DNA of 64,000 nucleotides, taken from assembly GCA_018829445.1 (NCBI GenBank), contig JAHJTV010000043.1, forward strand, positions 62,001-126,000, written 5' to 3'. How positions within the stretch are numbered: position 1 is the stretch's first letter; each line of letters begins with the position of its first letter. Below are positions 35,318-44,968 of this stretch, piece after piece. The notes beneath the pieces were generated by a model. That model searched no databases. It was given only the letters and a program-made list of their open reading frames with translations, and was not told the origin of the DNA. Source of the DNA: a bacterium (lineage in GTDB: Bacteria > SAR324 > XYD2-FULL-50-16). Made by a program: the position numbers and the translations under genes.

Positions 35318-37294
35318 ATGAGATTTCATTTGTCTGATCCGATTAAATATCGACTATCCTTTAAACTGCTCTTATACATTCTTGGCTGCAGTATCATTTT
35401 GGCGTTATTGGCAACTGCCGTCCAGCTTCATAATGAATACGGGATTGAAATGGATGAGGTGCACCGAACCCGGCAACTCATCGAGAAAAGTTATGTAGAG
35501 GCCATAGCCATTAGCCTCTACAATTTTAATGAGGATTTGCTCCAAATTCAATTGGAAGGTTTGCTCATTTTACCCCATGTTAAGTATGTGCAAGTTTCAT
35601 CAGCGGGTCAGGCTGATTCGTTTAAGGTAACACTCGGAGAGAAATTTAACCGGCGAGTGCTGGTTTGGGAGTTTGACCTGACCATTGCAACTAAAACCAA
35701 ACCAGCATTCCATTTTGGAAATTTGGAGGTCAGGATAGATCTCAACAGTCTGTACGGACATCTATTTCGACGGTTATTCGTTATTCTGCTCACATTAGCA
35801 ACGAAAATTATCGTCGCAGGCCTTTTCTTTTATCTAATCATCTATTATTTGATAACCCATCATTTGGAGGTTATCGCCAAAAATCTTGGTAACCCTGATC
35901 TAACTGAAGGTTATAATCCCATCCAATTAAGCCGCAAACGATTTCATGCTAAAAATCATGATGAATTGGATTTGGTTTTAAATGCTATTAATGGGTTGTT
36001 GCTCAGAGTGAACAAAGAAAAACAGGAGAGAGAAGACGCCATAGAAGCGCTGAGAGAAAGTGAGTACAATTATAGCCAGGTTCTTCAGAATGCCAATGAA
36101 TCCATTCTTGTGATTGAGCGTCAACAGATCAGCTATTCTAATCCGAAAACTGAGGAGCTCACCGGCTATTCGAATGATATCATATTAAACCAGCCGGTGA
36201 CGATCGCCTACCAGCTTTGTGATGGTTGTAACTGGGATATCATCTTGAATTCTGTCAGGGATCAAGATGGCAATCCCATCCAAGACATCTATGAACGACG
36301 ATTCCAAACCCAAAAAGGCGAAATCAAATGGATTGAAATCAAGTCTGTCGGAATTGTCTGGAAAGGAGAAGAGGCAGCGCTGTGTTTTATTTCAGAGATA
36401 ACAAAACGAAAAAAGGCCCAGGAAGAGTTGCAGGCGTCATTAAACGAAATGGAGGCTCAGGTAGAAAAGCGGACAATCCAGCTTTCAAACACAAACGAAG
36501 CACTCAAACGGGAAATAGCAGAACATCGCCAAACAGAGGAAAAATTACGCTATACAACCCAAGTCGCCGAATCTGCAAATCAAGCAAAATCGGAATTTCT
36601 AGCCAATATCTCCCATGAGCTGCGAAACCCGATGCACCATATTCTGAGCTATTCAAAATATGGTGTCGAAAAACTCGATTTCACAGAAAAATCAAAACTC
36701 AAGCACTACTTTTCTCAAATCAGAGCATCCGCCGAACGGCTGATGAGACTCCTCAACAATCTGCTCGATTTGTCCAAACTGGAAGCACAAAAAATGGATT
36801 TCAGTTTTGACGCGAGTGACGTGAAAACAATCGTGACCGAAGTCACTAAAGAGTTTGAACCCCTTTTGAATGAAAAAGAGATTAGCGTGAACATTATAGA
36901 GCCCGATTTGGATCTTGAAACAACTGTCAAATGTGACTCTTTTAGATTAGGACAGGTCTTTCGAAATCTACTTTCCAACGCTGTGAAATTCTCGCCTCAG
37001 CAAAGCAATATCAAAATTAACTTTCAAAACTTACTCGGACCTAAACGGGAAGAATCACAACTCATCGTCTCAGTTTCCGATCAGGGTATGGGAATTCCAC
37101 CCAAGGAAAAGACAGTTATTTTTGACAAGTTTGTTCAGAGTAGCAAAACAGACAAAGGCCAAGGAGGAACAGGACTCGGGCTGGCCATTTGTAAGGAAAT
37201 CATAAAGCACCACCATGGGAAGATTTGGGCAGAAAACAATCAGCAAGGAGGTGCGACTTTTTTCCTGCAGTTGCCAATCAAAATCTCAGCTTGA
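35318..37294 (+). CDS. Membrane sensor histidine kinase with PAS domain
   Basis: A 658-residue kinase. Membrane helices at about residues 12-34 and 150-178 flank a periplasmic domain of about 115 residues. A PAS domain spans about 245-365 and contains CDGCNWD. A coiled coil leads to HisKA with His in NISHELRNPMHHIL near residue 434. The ATPase has FRNLLSNAVKFSP, DQGMGIP and GTGLGLAICKEI. There is no receiver domain and no regulator next door. It follows a periplasmic binding protein that could supply the signal. It is probably terminated by the inverted repeat at 37298-37326. Confidence 0.9.
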   Translation: MRFHLSDPIKYRLSFKLLLYILGCSIILALLATAVQLHNEYGIEMDEVHRTRQLIEKSYVEAIAISLYNFNEDLLQIQLEGLLILPHVKYVQVSSAGQADSFKVTLGEKFNRRVLVWEFDLTIATKTKPAFHFGNLEVRIDLNSLYGHLFRRLFVILLTLATKIIVAGLFFYLIIYYLITHHLEVIAKNLGNPDLTEGYNPIQLSRKRFHAKNHDELDLVLNAINGLLLRVNKEKQEREDAIEALRESEYNYSQVLQNANESILVIERQQISYSNPKTEELTGYSNDIILNQPVTIAYQLCDGCNWDIILNSVRDQDGNPIQDIYERRFQTQKGEIKWIEIKSVGIVWKGEEAALCFISEITKRKKAQEELQASLNEMEAQVEKRTIQLSNTNEALKREIAEHRQTEEKLRYTTQVAESANQAKSEFLANISHELRNPMHHILSYSKYGVEKLDFTEKSKLKHYFSQIRASAERLMRLLNNLLDLSKLEAQKMDFSFDASDVKTIVTEVTKEFEPLLNEKEISVNIIEPDLDLETTVKCDSFRLGQVFRNLLSNAVKFSPQQSNIKINFQNLLGPKREESQLIVSVSDQGMGIPPKEKTVIFDKFVQSSKTDKGQGGTGLGLAICKEIIKHHHGKIWAENNQQGGATFFLQLPIKISA

Positions 37295-37297
37295 AGC

Positions 37298-37326
37298 TTT
37301 AATCCAATCTTTACTCTTGGATTAAA
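37298..37326. promoter_or_regulatory. Inverted repeat overlapping the vapBC promoter
   Basis: TTTAATCCAA and TTGGATTAAA are perfect 10-bp inverted arms around 9 bases, 3 bases after the kinase stop. The right arm lies in the spacer of the promoter at 37310-37338. It can be both the kinase terminator and the VapB operator; type II antitoxins commonly autorepress through such sites. Confidence 0.6.
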
Positions 37327-37338
37327 ATGAACTATAAT
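37310..37338 (+). promoter_or_regulatory. vapBC promoter
   Basis: TTTACT (37310-37315), 17 bases, then a perfect TATAAT (37333-37338). The antitoxin ATG is 47 bases further on, preceded by GGAGA. Confidence 0.6.
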
Positions 37339-37384
37339 TTTGGATAGAAATGGTTCACTTTTCTCACTATTTTTGGAGAATATT

Positions 37385-37642
37385 ATGAAATCAATCACTA
37401 TTCATGGTCTCAGTGAAGAATTAGACGAGATGATTCGCAAGAAAGCCGAAAGGCAAAACACCAGCCTGAACAAAACAATAAAAGCGTTACTGGAAGAGGC
37501 TTTAGGATTGAATAAAAAGGGGAGACCTGATCGGTCAAAAGACTTCGATGATCTATTTGGAATCTGGACAAAACAAGACGCAGAGGAATTCAAAAATGCA
37601 ATAGCTCAATTTGAGGAAATTGATCAACAGGATTGGAAATGA
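37385..37642 (+). CDS. vapB: VapB-type antitoxin (ribbon-helix-helix)
   Basis: An 85-residue protein starting at the ATG at 37385, which has GGAGA 5 bases upstream. The N-terminus KSITIHGLSEELDEMIRKKA with the following NTSLNKTIKALLEEAL is a ribbon-helix-helix DNA-binding fold. The acidic C-terminal tail (FEEIDQQDW) would neutralise the toxin. The stop overlaps the toxin start (ATGA). The longer frame from 37340 adds residues unlike the family. It should repress its own promoter. Confidence 0.85.
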   Translation: MKSITIHGLSEELDEMIRKKAERQNTSLNKTIKALLEEALGLNKKGRPDRSKDFDDLFGIWTKQDAEEFKNAIAQFEEIDQQDWK

Positions 37643-38031
37643 AAAAAGTTCTGATGGATACAAATGCTTACTCAGCTTATTTAACTGGTGATAAGAGTGT
37701 GTTTCGAGCCATTACGGAAGCAGATAATGTTTTTTTGTCTGTCATTGTCCTCGGTGAATTATATGCAGGTTTCCGGGGTGGAACCAAGTATGTGTATAAT
37801 ATTGAGATTTTAAATCGCTTCATCTCAAAGCCTACTGTAAGTGTTTTGTCTGTTACAGAAGAAACCTCATTGATTTTTGGCCAAATAAAGAATAGTTTAA
37901 AGCAAGCCGGAACCCCTATTCCGATTAATGATGTCTGGATATCCTCGCAAGCAATGGAAACAGGATCGGTGTTAATTACCTTTGATGATCATTTTAATTA
38001 TGTCGCAGGTCTAAGATTATTGGACATATGA
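37639..38031 (+). CDS. vapC: VapC-type PIN-domain toxin
   Basis: A 130-residue PIN-domain ribonuclease. The acidic residues are in VLMDTNAYSAY, VLGELYAGF, PINDVWISSQA and LITFDDHF, so the metal site looks intact. VapC toxins typically cleave tRNA or rRNA. The ATG at 37639 overlaps the antitoxin stop by 4 bases, which couples translation; a TTG at 37633 is less likely. The module sits in a patch with mobile-element relics, consistent with transfer. Confidence 0.88.
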   Translation: MKKVLMDTNAYSAYLTGDKSVFRAITEADNVFLSVIVLGELYAGFRGGTKYVYNIEILNRFISKPTVSVLSVTEETSLIFGQIKNSLKQAGTPIPINDVWISSQAMETGSVLITFDDHFNYVAGLRLLDI

Positions 38032-38158
38032 TTTTGAATTTGTATTAGTGATAAAATCCTCAAGTCCAAAAATTCACAATCCTTTCCAATTTCAGAGTGT
38101 GTTTTTGCTACTGATCTGCCACTGCCTACCAGCTATCCCTTTAAAATCAAATATGGGG

Positions 38159-38496
38159 TTACTCTCCAAAGGTGTGAATCGCCATCACACCGGGAATCCC
38201 ATCGTTCAGTAGCACCGCTTTCTGCAAAAAGGTCATCAAGCTTTTATAAGCACATTGACATAAACCTGTTAGCAGGGGCCGATTGTGTTTGAAACAAACT
38301 CTGAGCATGATCGGGATGCTGAACACGTATTGCCGATCTGGAACCGGGTAGTAGACATTCTCCTTTGGGTGATGACCAAATACTATTACCCGTTTGGATT
38401 GACAGGAGGGACAAAAACAGCGGACTTTGCAGAAAATTGAAGCAAAAACTCATGCGCACAGTTGGGACAACAAACCAGAGCGAAACCTTCCTTCAG
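38159..38496 (-). pseudogene. IS91-family transposase relic
   Basis: Read on the minus strand, the fragment shows the zinc-finger N-terminus of IS91-type (HUH, Y2) transposases: GFALVCCPNCAHEFLLQF, then after a one-base deletion near 38429-38435 the frame continues as CKVRCFCPSCQSKRVIVFG, followed by VPDRQYVFSIPIMLR, KHNRPLL, CAYKSLMTFLQKAV and IHTFGE before a stop. The catalytic HUH and tyrosine region is missing. It is inactive. The right end abuts a kinase relic. Confidence 0.85.
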
Positions 38497-38497
38497 A

Positions 38498-38605
38498 CAG
38501 ATTGTGTATAACCTGTGCAGTAATGCAGGCTATGCCAGGCATGAAAAAAGATGAAGAGATGATCATTTAGATGCAAACAGAAATACCGGAGGATTTCGGT
38601 AACAA
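38498..38605 (+). pseudogene. Relic of a hybrid histidine kinase
   Basis: The plus strand reads QIVYNLCSNAGYA, then after a junction DEEMII, a stop, MQTEIPEDFG. These match two separated parts of the intact kinase at 32244-33956 (QIIYNLCSNAGYAM at about 33178, and DEEMIIEMHAEILEDFG at about 33604). Some 370 bases between them, the rest of the ATPase domain and the receiver start, are deleted. The differences show it comes from a paralogue rather than a recent copy. Confidence 0.85.
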
Positions 38606-38903
38606 AAATCACTCTTCCACTCTTCGATTCCAGTTTCTGAAATCTTTCTTAAATCGATAAATTAATACATAAGTTTTACATATCTTCTTATTAGGTGAAA
38701 AGTTAACTATTATATGGCTTTGCAGATGATTAAACTTAATGGTTGAGAGAATTATTTATTTACAAGAATAAACGATTCGTACTAATTACATACCTTAAAT
38801 TCAAGGTTTTTAAGCCTTCAGTTCGATTTAAAAGTGAGTTTAATAATCTGTTGACACCGGATTTTTAACAAACACAGCGGCACAAAAGAGTTAGCATTCA
38901 TAC

Positions 38904-41033
38904 ATGGCCTTAAATATGGAAGATAACATTAAAAATCAAAAACTCTTGGATGAGTTTGCTGTTCCGACCTATGAGCAGTGGTTGGAATTAGTGGAGAAGC
39001 AGCTCAAAGGAGCCTCTTTTGAAAAAAAGCTGGTTAAAAAGATGGTTGATGGCTTTTCAAAACTACCCATCTATTGTAACTCAGATAGTGATGAACTCAA
39101 ACAATCTATCCCGGGTAAATATCCATTTAGACGAGGAACGACAACCATCGGCCACGTTAAGGCGGGTTGGGGTATTTCACAACACTATCTATCTCCTGAT
39201 GCCTCCGAGTTTAACCAGGCTGTACGCTATGACCTGGAAAGAGGGTTAACGGCTATCTCAACAAGGTTGGATTTAGCGGGTGCCAACGGATTGGACCCCG
39301 ATGAAGCCGAATCGGGAGCTGTCGGATGTGATGGCATCTCACTCTTTTGCTTGGAAGATGTTGCAAAAGCCTTGGAAAACATAGATTTAACTAAAGTATC
39401 CCTGGTAATTCGACCCGGTATTTCTTTTTTACCGCTTTATTGTTTCCTGCTTAACGTTCTAAACTCAAGAAATATCAGCTATACAGACCTGAAAGGACAT
39501 CTGGTTGTTGATCCGATCTCCCTATTGACTACCAACGGGGGACTAAGCGTTTCCTTGGAAGCCTGTTACAATAACATGGCAGCCTGTGTGGAATGGTCAA
39601 GTCAAAACACCCCGAACTTCGGAGTAATAGGGATAGATACTTGCCCTTATAGCGAAAGCGGGGCCAGTAATTCACAGGAACTGGCCATCGCACTGGCAAC
39701 CGGGGTAGAGTATTTGAGAGAGATGTTGTCCCGGGGAGTTGATGTTGAGAAAACAGCACTTAGCATCGGTTTTCACATGGCAGTCGGTTCAGATTTCTTT
39801 TTGAATATTGCCAAACTGAGAGCCTTACGCATATTGTGGGCGAAAATAGTCTCTGCCAGCGGAGGTAGCGAACAGGCGCAAAAAACCAGGCTTCATGTGA
39901 GTACGGTGAGATACAATAAAACAAAGCATGATCCCCATGTTAACTTGCTGAGAGCCACAACAGAAGCCTATTCGGCCATTCTTGGGGGGTGCGATTCCCT
40001 GGCTGTCGAATCATTCGACAGTGTTTTCGGTTTACCGAGTGAATTGTCCAGAAGAGTATCACGGAATATCCAAGTGATTCTGAAAGAGGAATGTTACGGC
40101 GACAAAGTTATCGATCCTGCTGGTGGAGCCTGGTATGTTGAAGCTCTGACAGATCAATTGGCCGAAAAAGCCTGGTGCGAATTTCAGGAGATTGAGAAAC
40201 TGGGTGGAACTTCAAATGCTTTAAAACAGGGTTATATTCAAAAGCAGATATTGAATGTAACCGCGGAAACAAAGAACGAAACAGCCTACCGGAAAAAAAT
40301 CATCGTTGGAACCAATATGTACCCTAATCTTGATGAGCCCTTCATGCCTATCAGAATGCCCAACTTTGAGAAAATCCATCTGAATCGAGCTGACGAAGCC
40401 AAGCTATATAAGTCCAAACGGGATTTTAGTAATGCCTTAACCGGTTTAAGCGGCCGTGAAGAAAAACTCAACCTGGAAGCCTGTCTCAAATTGACGGCAC
40501 AAGGAGTGACTCTCGGTGAACTCAATTCCGCCCTGGTCAATAAAGAAAACAGTCCAATTTCAATTGAGCCGCTTAAGATGCGGAGGGTTTCCGAGGATTA
40601 CGAGGAGTTGCGCACAAAAGCGCAAGATTACAAAGATAAGAAGGGATTTTGGCCCCAGGTCTTCCTGGCCAATATGGGTCCGCTCAAACAGCACAAAGCC
40701 CGGGCTGATTTTTCCACCGGGTTTCTTCAACCCGGTGGCTTTTCAGTGATTTCACCGGAAGGTTTTAAAACGGTTGAAGAAGCTGTTAAAGCTACACTGT
40801 CTTCTACCGCCAAGATTGTTGTAATATGTTCGACGGATGATACCTATCCTGACCTGGTACCTGACTTTGCGAAACAGATCAAAAAAGAGAGACCGGAAAT
40901 AACTGTGGTTGTAGCCGGTTATCCGAAAGACCATATTGATCAGTTTCGAGAGGTTGGTGTTGACGAGTTTATACATTTGAAGGCGAATAACCTCCAATTA
41001 TTGCAACAATTCCAGGATAAGGCAGGAGTGTAA
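38904..41033 (+). CDS. mutA: Methylmalonyl-CoA mutase small subunit
   Basis: The 709-residue small (beta) subunit of heterodimeric methylmalonyl-CoA mutase. The TIM-barrel part shows [14 protein letters not shown], the [20 protein letters not shown] segment and [15 protein letters not shown]. The C-terminal B12-like domain lacks the DxHxxG cobalamin motif ([17 protein letters not shown] in its place), as expected for the non-catalytic subunit. It lies 2 bases before mutB and opens the eight-gene methylmalonyl-CoA cluster. The start is the ATG at 38904; a second ATG is at 38916. Confidence 0.95.
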   Translation: MALNMEDNIKNQKLLDEFAVPTYEQWLELVEKQLKGASFEKKLVKKMVDGFSKLPIYCNSDSDELKQSIPGKYPFRRGTTTIGHVKAGWGISQHYLSPDASEFNQAVRYDLERGLTAISTRLDLAGANGLDPDEAESGAVGCDGISLFCLEDVAKALENIDLTKVSLVIRPGISFLPLYCFLLNVLNSRNISYTDLKGHLVVDPISLLTTNGGLSVSLEACYNNMAACVEWSSQNTPNFGVIGIDTCPYSESGASNSQELAIALATGVEYLREMLSRGVDVEKTALSIGFHMAVGSDFFLNIAKLRALRILWAKIVSASGGSEQAQKTRLHVSTVRYNKTKHDPHVNLLRATTEAYSAILGGCDSLAVESFDSVFGLPSELSRRVSRNIQVILKEECYGDKVIDPAGGAWYVEALTDQLAEKAWCEFQEIEKLGGTSNALKQGYIQKQILNVTAETKNETAYRKKIIVGTNMYPNLDEPFMPIRMPNFEKIHLNRADEAKLYKSKRDFSNALTGLSGREEKLNLEACLKLTAQGVTLGELNSALVNKENSPISIEPLKMRRVSEDYEELRTKAQDYKDKKGFWPQVFLANMGPLKQHKARADFSTGFLQPGGFSVISPEGFKTVEEAVKATLSSTAKIVVICSTDDTYPDLVPDFAKQIKKERPEITVVVAGYPKDHIDQFREVGVDEFIHLKANNLQLLQQFQDKAGV

Positions 41034-41035
41034 CC

Positions 41036-43219
41036 ATGAAACAGATACCCGATTTTACAACCATCAGTTTTGAGCAGGAAGCAACCAATTATGACGGTGC
41101 TACCTGGCAAGAGAATGTTAAAAAGGAAACCGGCAGTTCCTGTACGGATCTATCCAGGATTTCGCTGGAACAGATTCCCATTAAGCCACTGTATACTAAA
41201 GATGACCTGAAAGAATGCGAACATCTTGATTTTCTTCCGGGAATACCGCCCTATCTTCGCGGACCCTACCCTACCATGTATGTCACCAGACCTTGGACCG
41301 TAAGACAATATGCAGGTTTCTCCACCGCCGAGGAAAGCAACGCCTTTTACAGAAGAAATCTGGCTGCTGGCCAAAAGGGCTTATCTGTTGCCTTTGATCT
41401 GGCAACTCATCGTGGCTATGATTCGGACCATCCAAGAGTAGAGGGAGATATTGGAAAAGCCGGAGTTGCCATCGATTCGATTCTGGACATGAAAATCCTG
41501 TTTGATGAAATCCCGCTGGATAAAATGTCGGTTTCAATGACCATGAATGGTGCCGTTCTTCCGGTGTTGGCTTTTTATATTGTTGCGGCTGAAGAGCAGG
41601 GGGTTAGCCATGAACAACTGACCGGTACGATTCAAAATGATATTTTGAAAGAGTACATGGTACGTAATACCTATATTTACCCTCCTGAGCCCTCCATGAA
41701 GATTATCGCCGATATCTTCGAATTTACCTCCCAGCATATGCCGAAATATAACAGTATCAGTATCTCTGGCTATCACATGCTGGAAGCGGGAGCATCCGCC
41801 GATCTGGAAATGGGGTATACCCTGGCGGACGGTCTCCAGTATGTGAAAACCGGGATTGATGCCGGAATCAAAATCGATGATTTTGCTCCCCGTTTATCAT
41901 TCTTCTGGGGAGCTGGAACTAATTTCTTCATGGAAATTGCCAAAATGAGGGCTGCCAGGTTGCTCTGGGCAAAAATGATAAAAGGATTTAATCCTCAAAA
42001 TATCAAATCGATGGCATTAAGAACCCATACCCAGACTTCGGGGTGGAGTTTGACAGAGCAGGATCCTTTCAATAATGTGGCTAGAACGTGTATTGAGGCA
42101 ATGGCCGCAGCATTAGGTCATACCCAGTCTCTTCATACCAACTCGCTGGATGAAGCGATCGCCTTGCCCACCGACTTTTCAGCAAGAATCGCCAGAAATA
42201 CCCAGTTATATCTGCAACATGAAACAGGGATTTGCGATGTCGTTGATCCCTGGGCCGGTTCCTATTATCTTGAATCATTAACCCATCAGATCATGCATAA
42301 GGCTTGGGAGCATATTCAGGAGGTGGAATCATTAGGCGGTATGGCCAAAGCAATTGAAACCGGGCTGCCGAAAATGCGGATCGAGGAAGCAGCTGCCAGA
42401 AGACAGGCTTTGATCGATTCGGGAAAAGAGATTATTGTCGGAGTTAATAAATACAGACTTGATAAAGAAGCCCCCATTGAAATTCTGGAGGTTGATAACA
42501 CAGCTGTTCGTGAATCACAGATCAAGCGCCTCAAGAAGTTGAAAGCGGAAAGGGATGAAAGCAGGGTTCAGGCGATCCTTAATCGACTGACCGAATGTGC
42601 AGATAAAAAAGATGGCAATCTGCTGGCGCTATCCATTGAAGCTGCCAGGGCAAGAGCTACCCTGGGTGAGATTTCCTTTGCATTGGAGAAGGTTTATGGA
42701 AGACACAAGGCTATTATCCGCTCAATTTCCGGTATTTATAGCAATGCTTTTGGAGAAAAGGACGCTGTGAAAAATGTAATCAAACTGGCGGATCAATTTG
42801 CAGAGAAAGAGGGAAGGCGACCACGGATTATGGTAGCAAAACTCGGTCAGGATGGACATGACAGAGGAGCAAAAGTAATCTCGACCGCTTTTGCCGATCT
42901 GGGATTTGATGTGGATATTGGCCCCCTGTTTCAAACACCGGAAGAAGTCGCAAAACAGGCTGTTGAAAATGACGTTCACGTCATCGGTATGAGTTCCCTG
43001 GCCGGAGGGCATAAGACCCTGTTGCCACAACTGGTGGCAGAACTTAAAAAACTCGGACGCGAAGATATTGCGGTTGTCGTTGGAGGAGTTATTCCTGCAC
43101 AGGATTATGATTTCTTAAAAGAAAATGGCGCCATTGCTATTTTCGGACCGGGAACCGTTATTCCGGTTGCAGCTGAGAAAGTGCTGACAGAACTCTTAAA
43201 GCGAATAGATGTCGATTAA
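41036..43219 (+). CDS. mutB: Methylmalonyl-CoA mutase large subunit
   Basis: The catalytic subunit (727 residues) interconverts succinyl-CoA and (R)-methylmalonyl-CoA using adenosylcobalamin. Seen are [34 protein letters not shown], the [19 protein letters not shown] substrate region and the C-terminal B12 domain with [12 protein letters not shown] (DxHxxG histidine near residue 607) and [14 protein letters not shown] is upstream of the ATG. Its end overlaps meaB by 11 bases. Confidence 0.97.
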   Translation: MKQIPDFTTISFEQEATNYDGATWQENVKKETGSSCTDLSRISLEQIPIKPLYTKDDLKECEHLDFLPGIPPYLRGPYPTMYVTRPWTVRQYAGFSTAEESNAFYRRNLAAGQKGLSVAFDLATHRGYDSDHPRVEGDIGKAGVAIDSILDMKILFDEIPLDKMSVSMTMNGAVLPVLAFYIVAAEEQGVSHEQLTGTIQNDILKEYMVRNTYIYPPEPSMKIIADIFEFTSQHMPKYNSISISGYHMLEAGASADLEMGYTLADGLQYVKTGIDAGIKIDDFAPRLSFFWGAGTNFFMEIAKMRAARLLWAKMIKGFNPQNIKSMALRTHTQTSGWSLTEQDPFNNVARTCIEAMAAALGHTQSLHTNSLDEAIALPTDFSARIARNTQLYLQHETGICDVVDPWAGSYYLESLTHQIMHKAWEHIQEVESLGGMAKAIETGLPKMRIEEAAARRQALIDSGKEIIVGVNKYRLDKEAPIEILEVDNTAVRESQIKRLKKLKAERDESRVQAILNRLTECADKKDGNLLALSIEAARARATLGEISFALEKVYGRHKAIIRSISGIYSNAFGEKDAVKNVIKLADQFAEKEGRRPRIMVAKLGQDGHDRGAKVISTAFADLGFDVDIGPLFQTPEEVAKQAVENDVHVIGMSSLAGGHKTLLPQLVAELKKLGREDIAVVVGGVIPAQDYDFLKENGAIAIFGPGTVIPVAAEKVLTELLKRIDVD

Positions 43220-44375
43220 ACAAACCGTGAAAACCAAAAAGAAAAAACCCGCCTGGACACCAAAAGAAGATAATGAATCCTTTGCCTCATCAGTAATGGA
43301 AGGCGTGGAGGGGGGACATGACGGGATGGAAACAAGCGGTCGGAATCAAACAGAAAAACCGGCAATAAAACGCAGAAACTTGACGATTCAAGATTATGTT
43401 GATGGTGTTTTGCGGGATGATCGTATGATTCTTGCGCGAACCATTACCTTAGTCGAAAGCAGTGCGAAACGTCACCTTGAAACAGCTCAGCAAGTGCTAC
43501 GAAAGATTTTGCCTTCCACCGGCAAGGCAATTCGTGTTGGCATTACCGGAGTCCCCGGTGCCGGAAAAAGCACGTTTATCAATGTCTTGGGTTCCGAACT
43601 GTGCCGTAAAGGACATCGGGTTGCTGTCCTGGCCGTTGATCCCAGCAGCTCACTGAGTCGGGGGAGTATCCTGGGTGATAAAACCCGGATGGAGAATTTG
43701 AGCCAGGAACCCAATTGTTTCATCAGACCTTCCCCTTCAAGTGGTACGCTTGGCGGAGTTAACAGGAAAACGAGGGAGACCATTCTGGTTTGCGAAGCCG
43801 CCGGATTCGATGTGATTCTGGTTGAAACCGTGGGTGTGGGGCAGAGTGAAGCCATGGTCAGCACAATGGTGGACTTCTTTCTACTCTTGACACTGACAGG
43901 AGCTGGCGACGAACTGCAAAATATTAAAAAAGGGGTTATCGAAATGGCGGATGCCGTTTTGATTAACAAAGCGGATGGTGACAACAAAATTCCTGCCCAG
44001 AGAACCAGACAAGAGTTCAACCAAGCCTTGCATCTCCTAAAACCGGTAAAAGAGGGATGGCAAACACAAGCTTATTGTTGCTCTGCGCTTACCGGGGAAG
44101 GCATTGAAGAGATCTGGCATGTTATTCTGGAGTTTAAAGAAAGGATGCAGACATCCGGAGATTTTTTTGCCAGACGTCGGGAGCAGTCCCTGAACTGGAT
44201 GCATGAAATGATTGTCGAACGAATTAAAAGATCATTTTTCGAAAACTCAGATATCAAAAAGGAGTTGCCAGAACTGGAGAAGATGGTATCTGAAGGCCGC
44301 TTACCAGTAACATCAGCGGTTGAAAAGATTATGTCTCGATTTCGAGATTTACGGGAAGAGGAGAATCAATTATAG
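43209..44375 (+). CDS. meaB: Methylmalonyl-CoA mutase-associated GTPase MeaB
   Basis: MeaB is a G3E-type GTPase that gates cofactor loading into and protects methylmalonyl-CoA mutase. The P-loop is GVPGAGKST near residue 113, followed by [30 protein letters not shown] and the LINKADGD base-specificity motif. At 388 residues it is longer than most because of a Lys/Glu-rich N-terminal extension of about 55 residues. The gene begins inside the end of mutB, so translation is coupled to the enzyme it serves. Confidence 0.95.
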   Translation: MSIKQTVKTKKKKPAWTPKEDNESFASSVMEGVEGGHDGMETSGRNQTEKPAIKRRNLTIQDYVDGVLRDDRMILARTITLVESSAKRHLETAQQVLRKILPSTGKAIRVGITGVPGAGKSTFINVLGSELCRKGHRVAVLAVDPSSSLSRGSILGDKTRMENLSQEPNCFIRPSPSSGTLGGVNRKTRETILVCEAAGFDVILVETVGVGQSEAMVSTMVDFFLLLTLTGAGDELQNIKKGVIEMADAVLINKADGDNKIPAQRTRQEFNQALHLLKPVKEGWQTQAYCCSALTGEGIEEIWHVILEFKERMQTSGDFFARRREQSLNWMHEMIVERIKRSFFENSDIKKELPELEKMVSEGRLPVTSAVEKIMSRFRDLREEENQL

Positions 44376-44410
44376 TCAACAATACAGTAAAACAAGAATA
44401 GGAATTGAAT

Positions 44411-44815
44411 ATGTTAACTAAAGTAGATCATATTGGAATCGCAGTTAATTCCATTGACGAAGCAGTTCCATTTTATGAGAACGTACTTGGATTAAAATGT
44501 GAAAACATCGAAGAGGTGCCTTCCCAGAAGGTAAAAACAGCATTTTTCGCTTTGGGAGAAGTCCATCTTGAACTGTTGGAGCCAACATCTCCGGATAGTC
44601 CGATCGCCAAATTTCTCGAAAAAAAAGGACCGGGTGTGCATCATATCGCTTATCGTAGCAATGACGTCCAGAAACAACTGGAGACCGCAACAGCTGCAGG
44701 ATGCAAGTTGATCAATGAGACTCCCATTGAGGGTGCTGGGGGGAAAAAAGTTGCATTCCTCCATCCAAAATCCACCTTTGGAGTACTCAGCGAGTTTTGC
44801 TCTGAAAAACAATAG
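44411..44815 (+). CDS. mce: Methylmalonyl-CoA epimerase
   Basis: A 134-residue glyoxalase-fold enzyme that converts (R)- and (S)-methylmalonyl-CoA. VDHIGIAVNSIDEAVPFY at the start, HLELLEPTSPDSPIAKFLEK and GVHHIAYR carry the metal ligands His, Glu and His. The ATG at 44411 is preferred over a TTG at 44405; AGGAA precedes it. In the cluster it links the mutase, which uses the R form, to the decarboxylase, which uses the S form. Confidence 0.94.
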   Translation: MLTKVDHIGIAVNSIDEAVPFYENVLGLKCENIEEVPSQKVKTAFFALGEVHLELLEPTSPDSPIAKFLEKKGPGVHHIAYRSNDVQKQLETATAAGCKLINETPIEGAGGKKVAFLHPKSTFGVLSEFCSEKQ

Positions 44816-44968
44816 TCACAACTGATTCGGTTAATCGTTTCAAGTGTACTGTAATACAGTCTTAAGGGATTTACTTTTTTGTTCAAGGACGTCTAATAAA
44901 ACAATCAGTGTATGAGATCATGGTGAAAGCCATGATGATAGCATAGTGCTGAAACAGGAGAAATAGTG

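Larger units (their letters stand above)
38032..38903. other. Gene-poor stretch with relics between vapC and mutA
   Basis: This 872-base stretch has no intact gene. It contains an IS91-type transposase relic (38159-38496) directly abutting a hybrid-kinase relic (38498-38605). The AT-rich remainder (38606-38903) must hold the mutA promoter; TTGACA at 38851-38856 lacks a matching -10. Confidence 0.75.

Noticed and set aside
35038-35319. 93-codon minus-strand frame between the binding protein and kinase genes
   Set aside because: I considered a transposase remnant, but no motif could be matched and there is no initiation signal.
37340-37384. N-terminal extension of the VapB antitoxin
   Set aside because: The extra residues are unlike the ribbon-helix-helix family, and a good GGAGA precedes the ATG at 37385.
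38851-38873. TTGACA upstream of mutA as a promoter
   Set aside because: No acceptable -10 hexamer lies 16-18 bases downstream.
44848-44860. ACTGT-AAT-ACAGT palindrome between mce and mmdA
   Set aside because: Five-bp arms are too short to be meaningful without further copies; mmdA is probably read through from mce.
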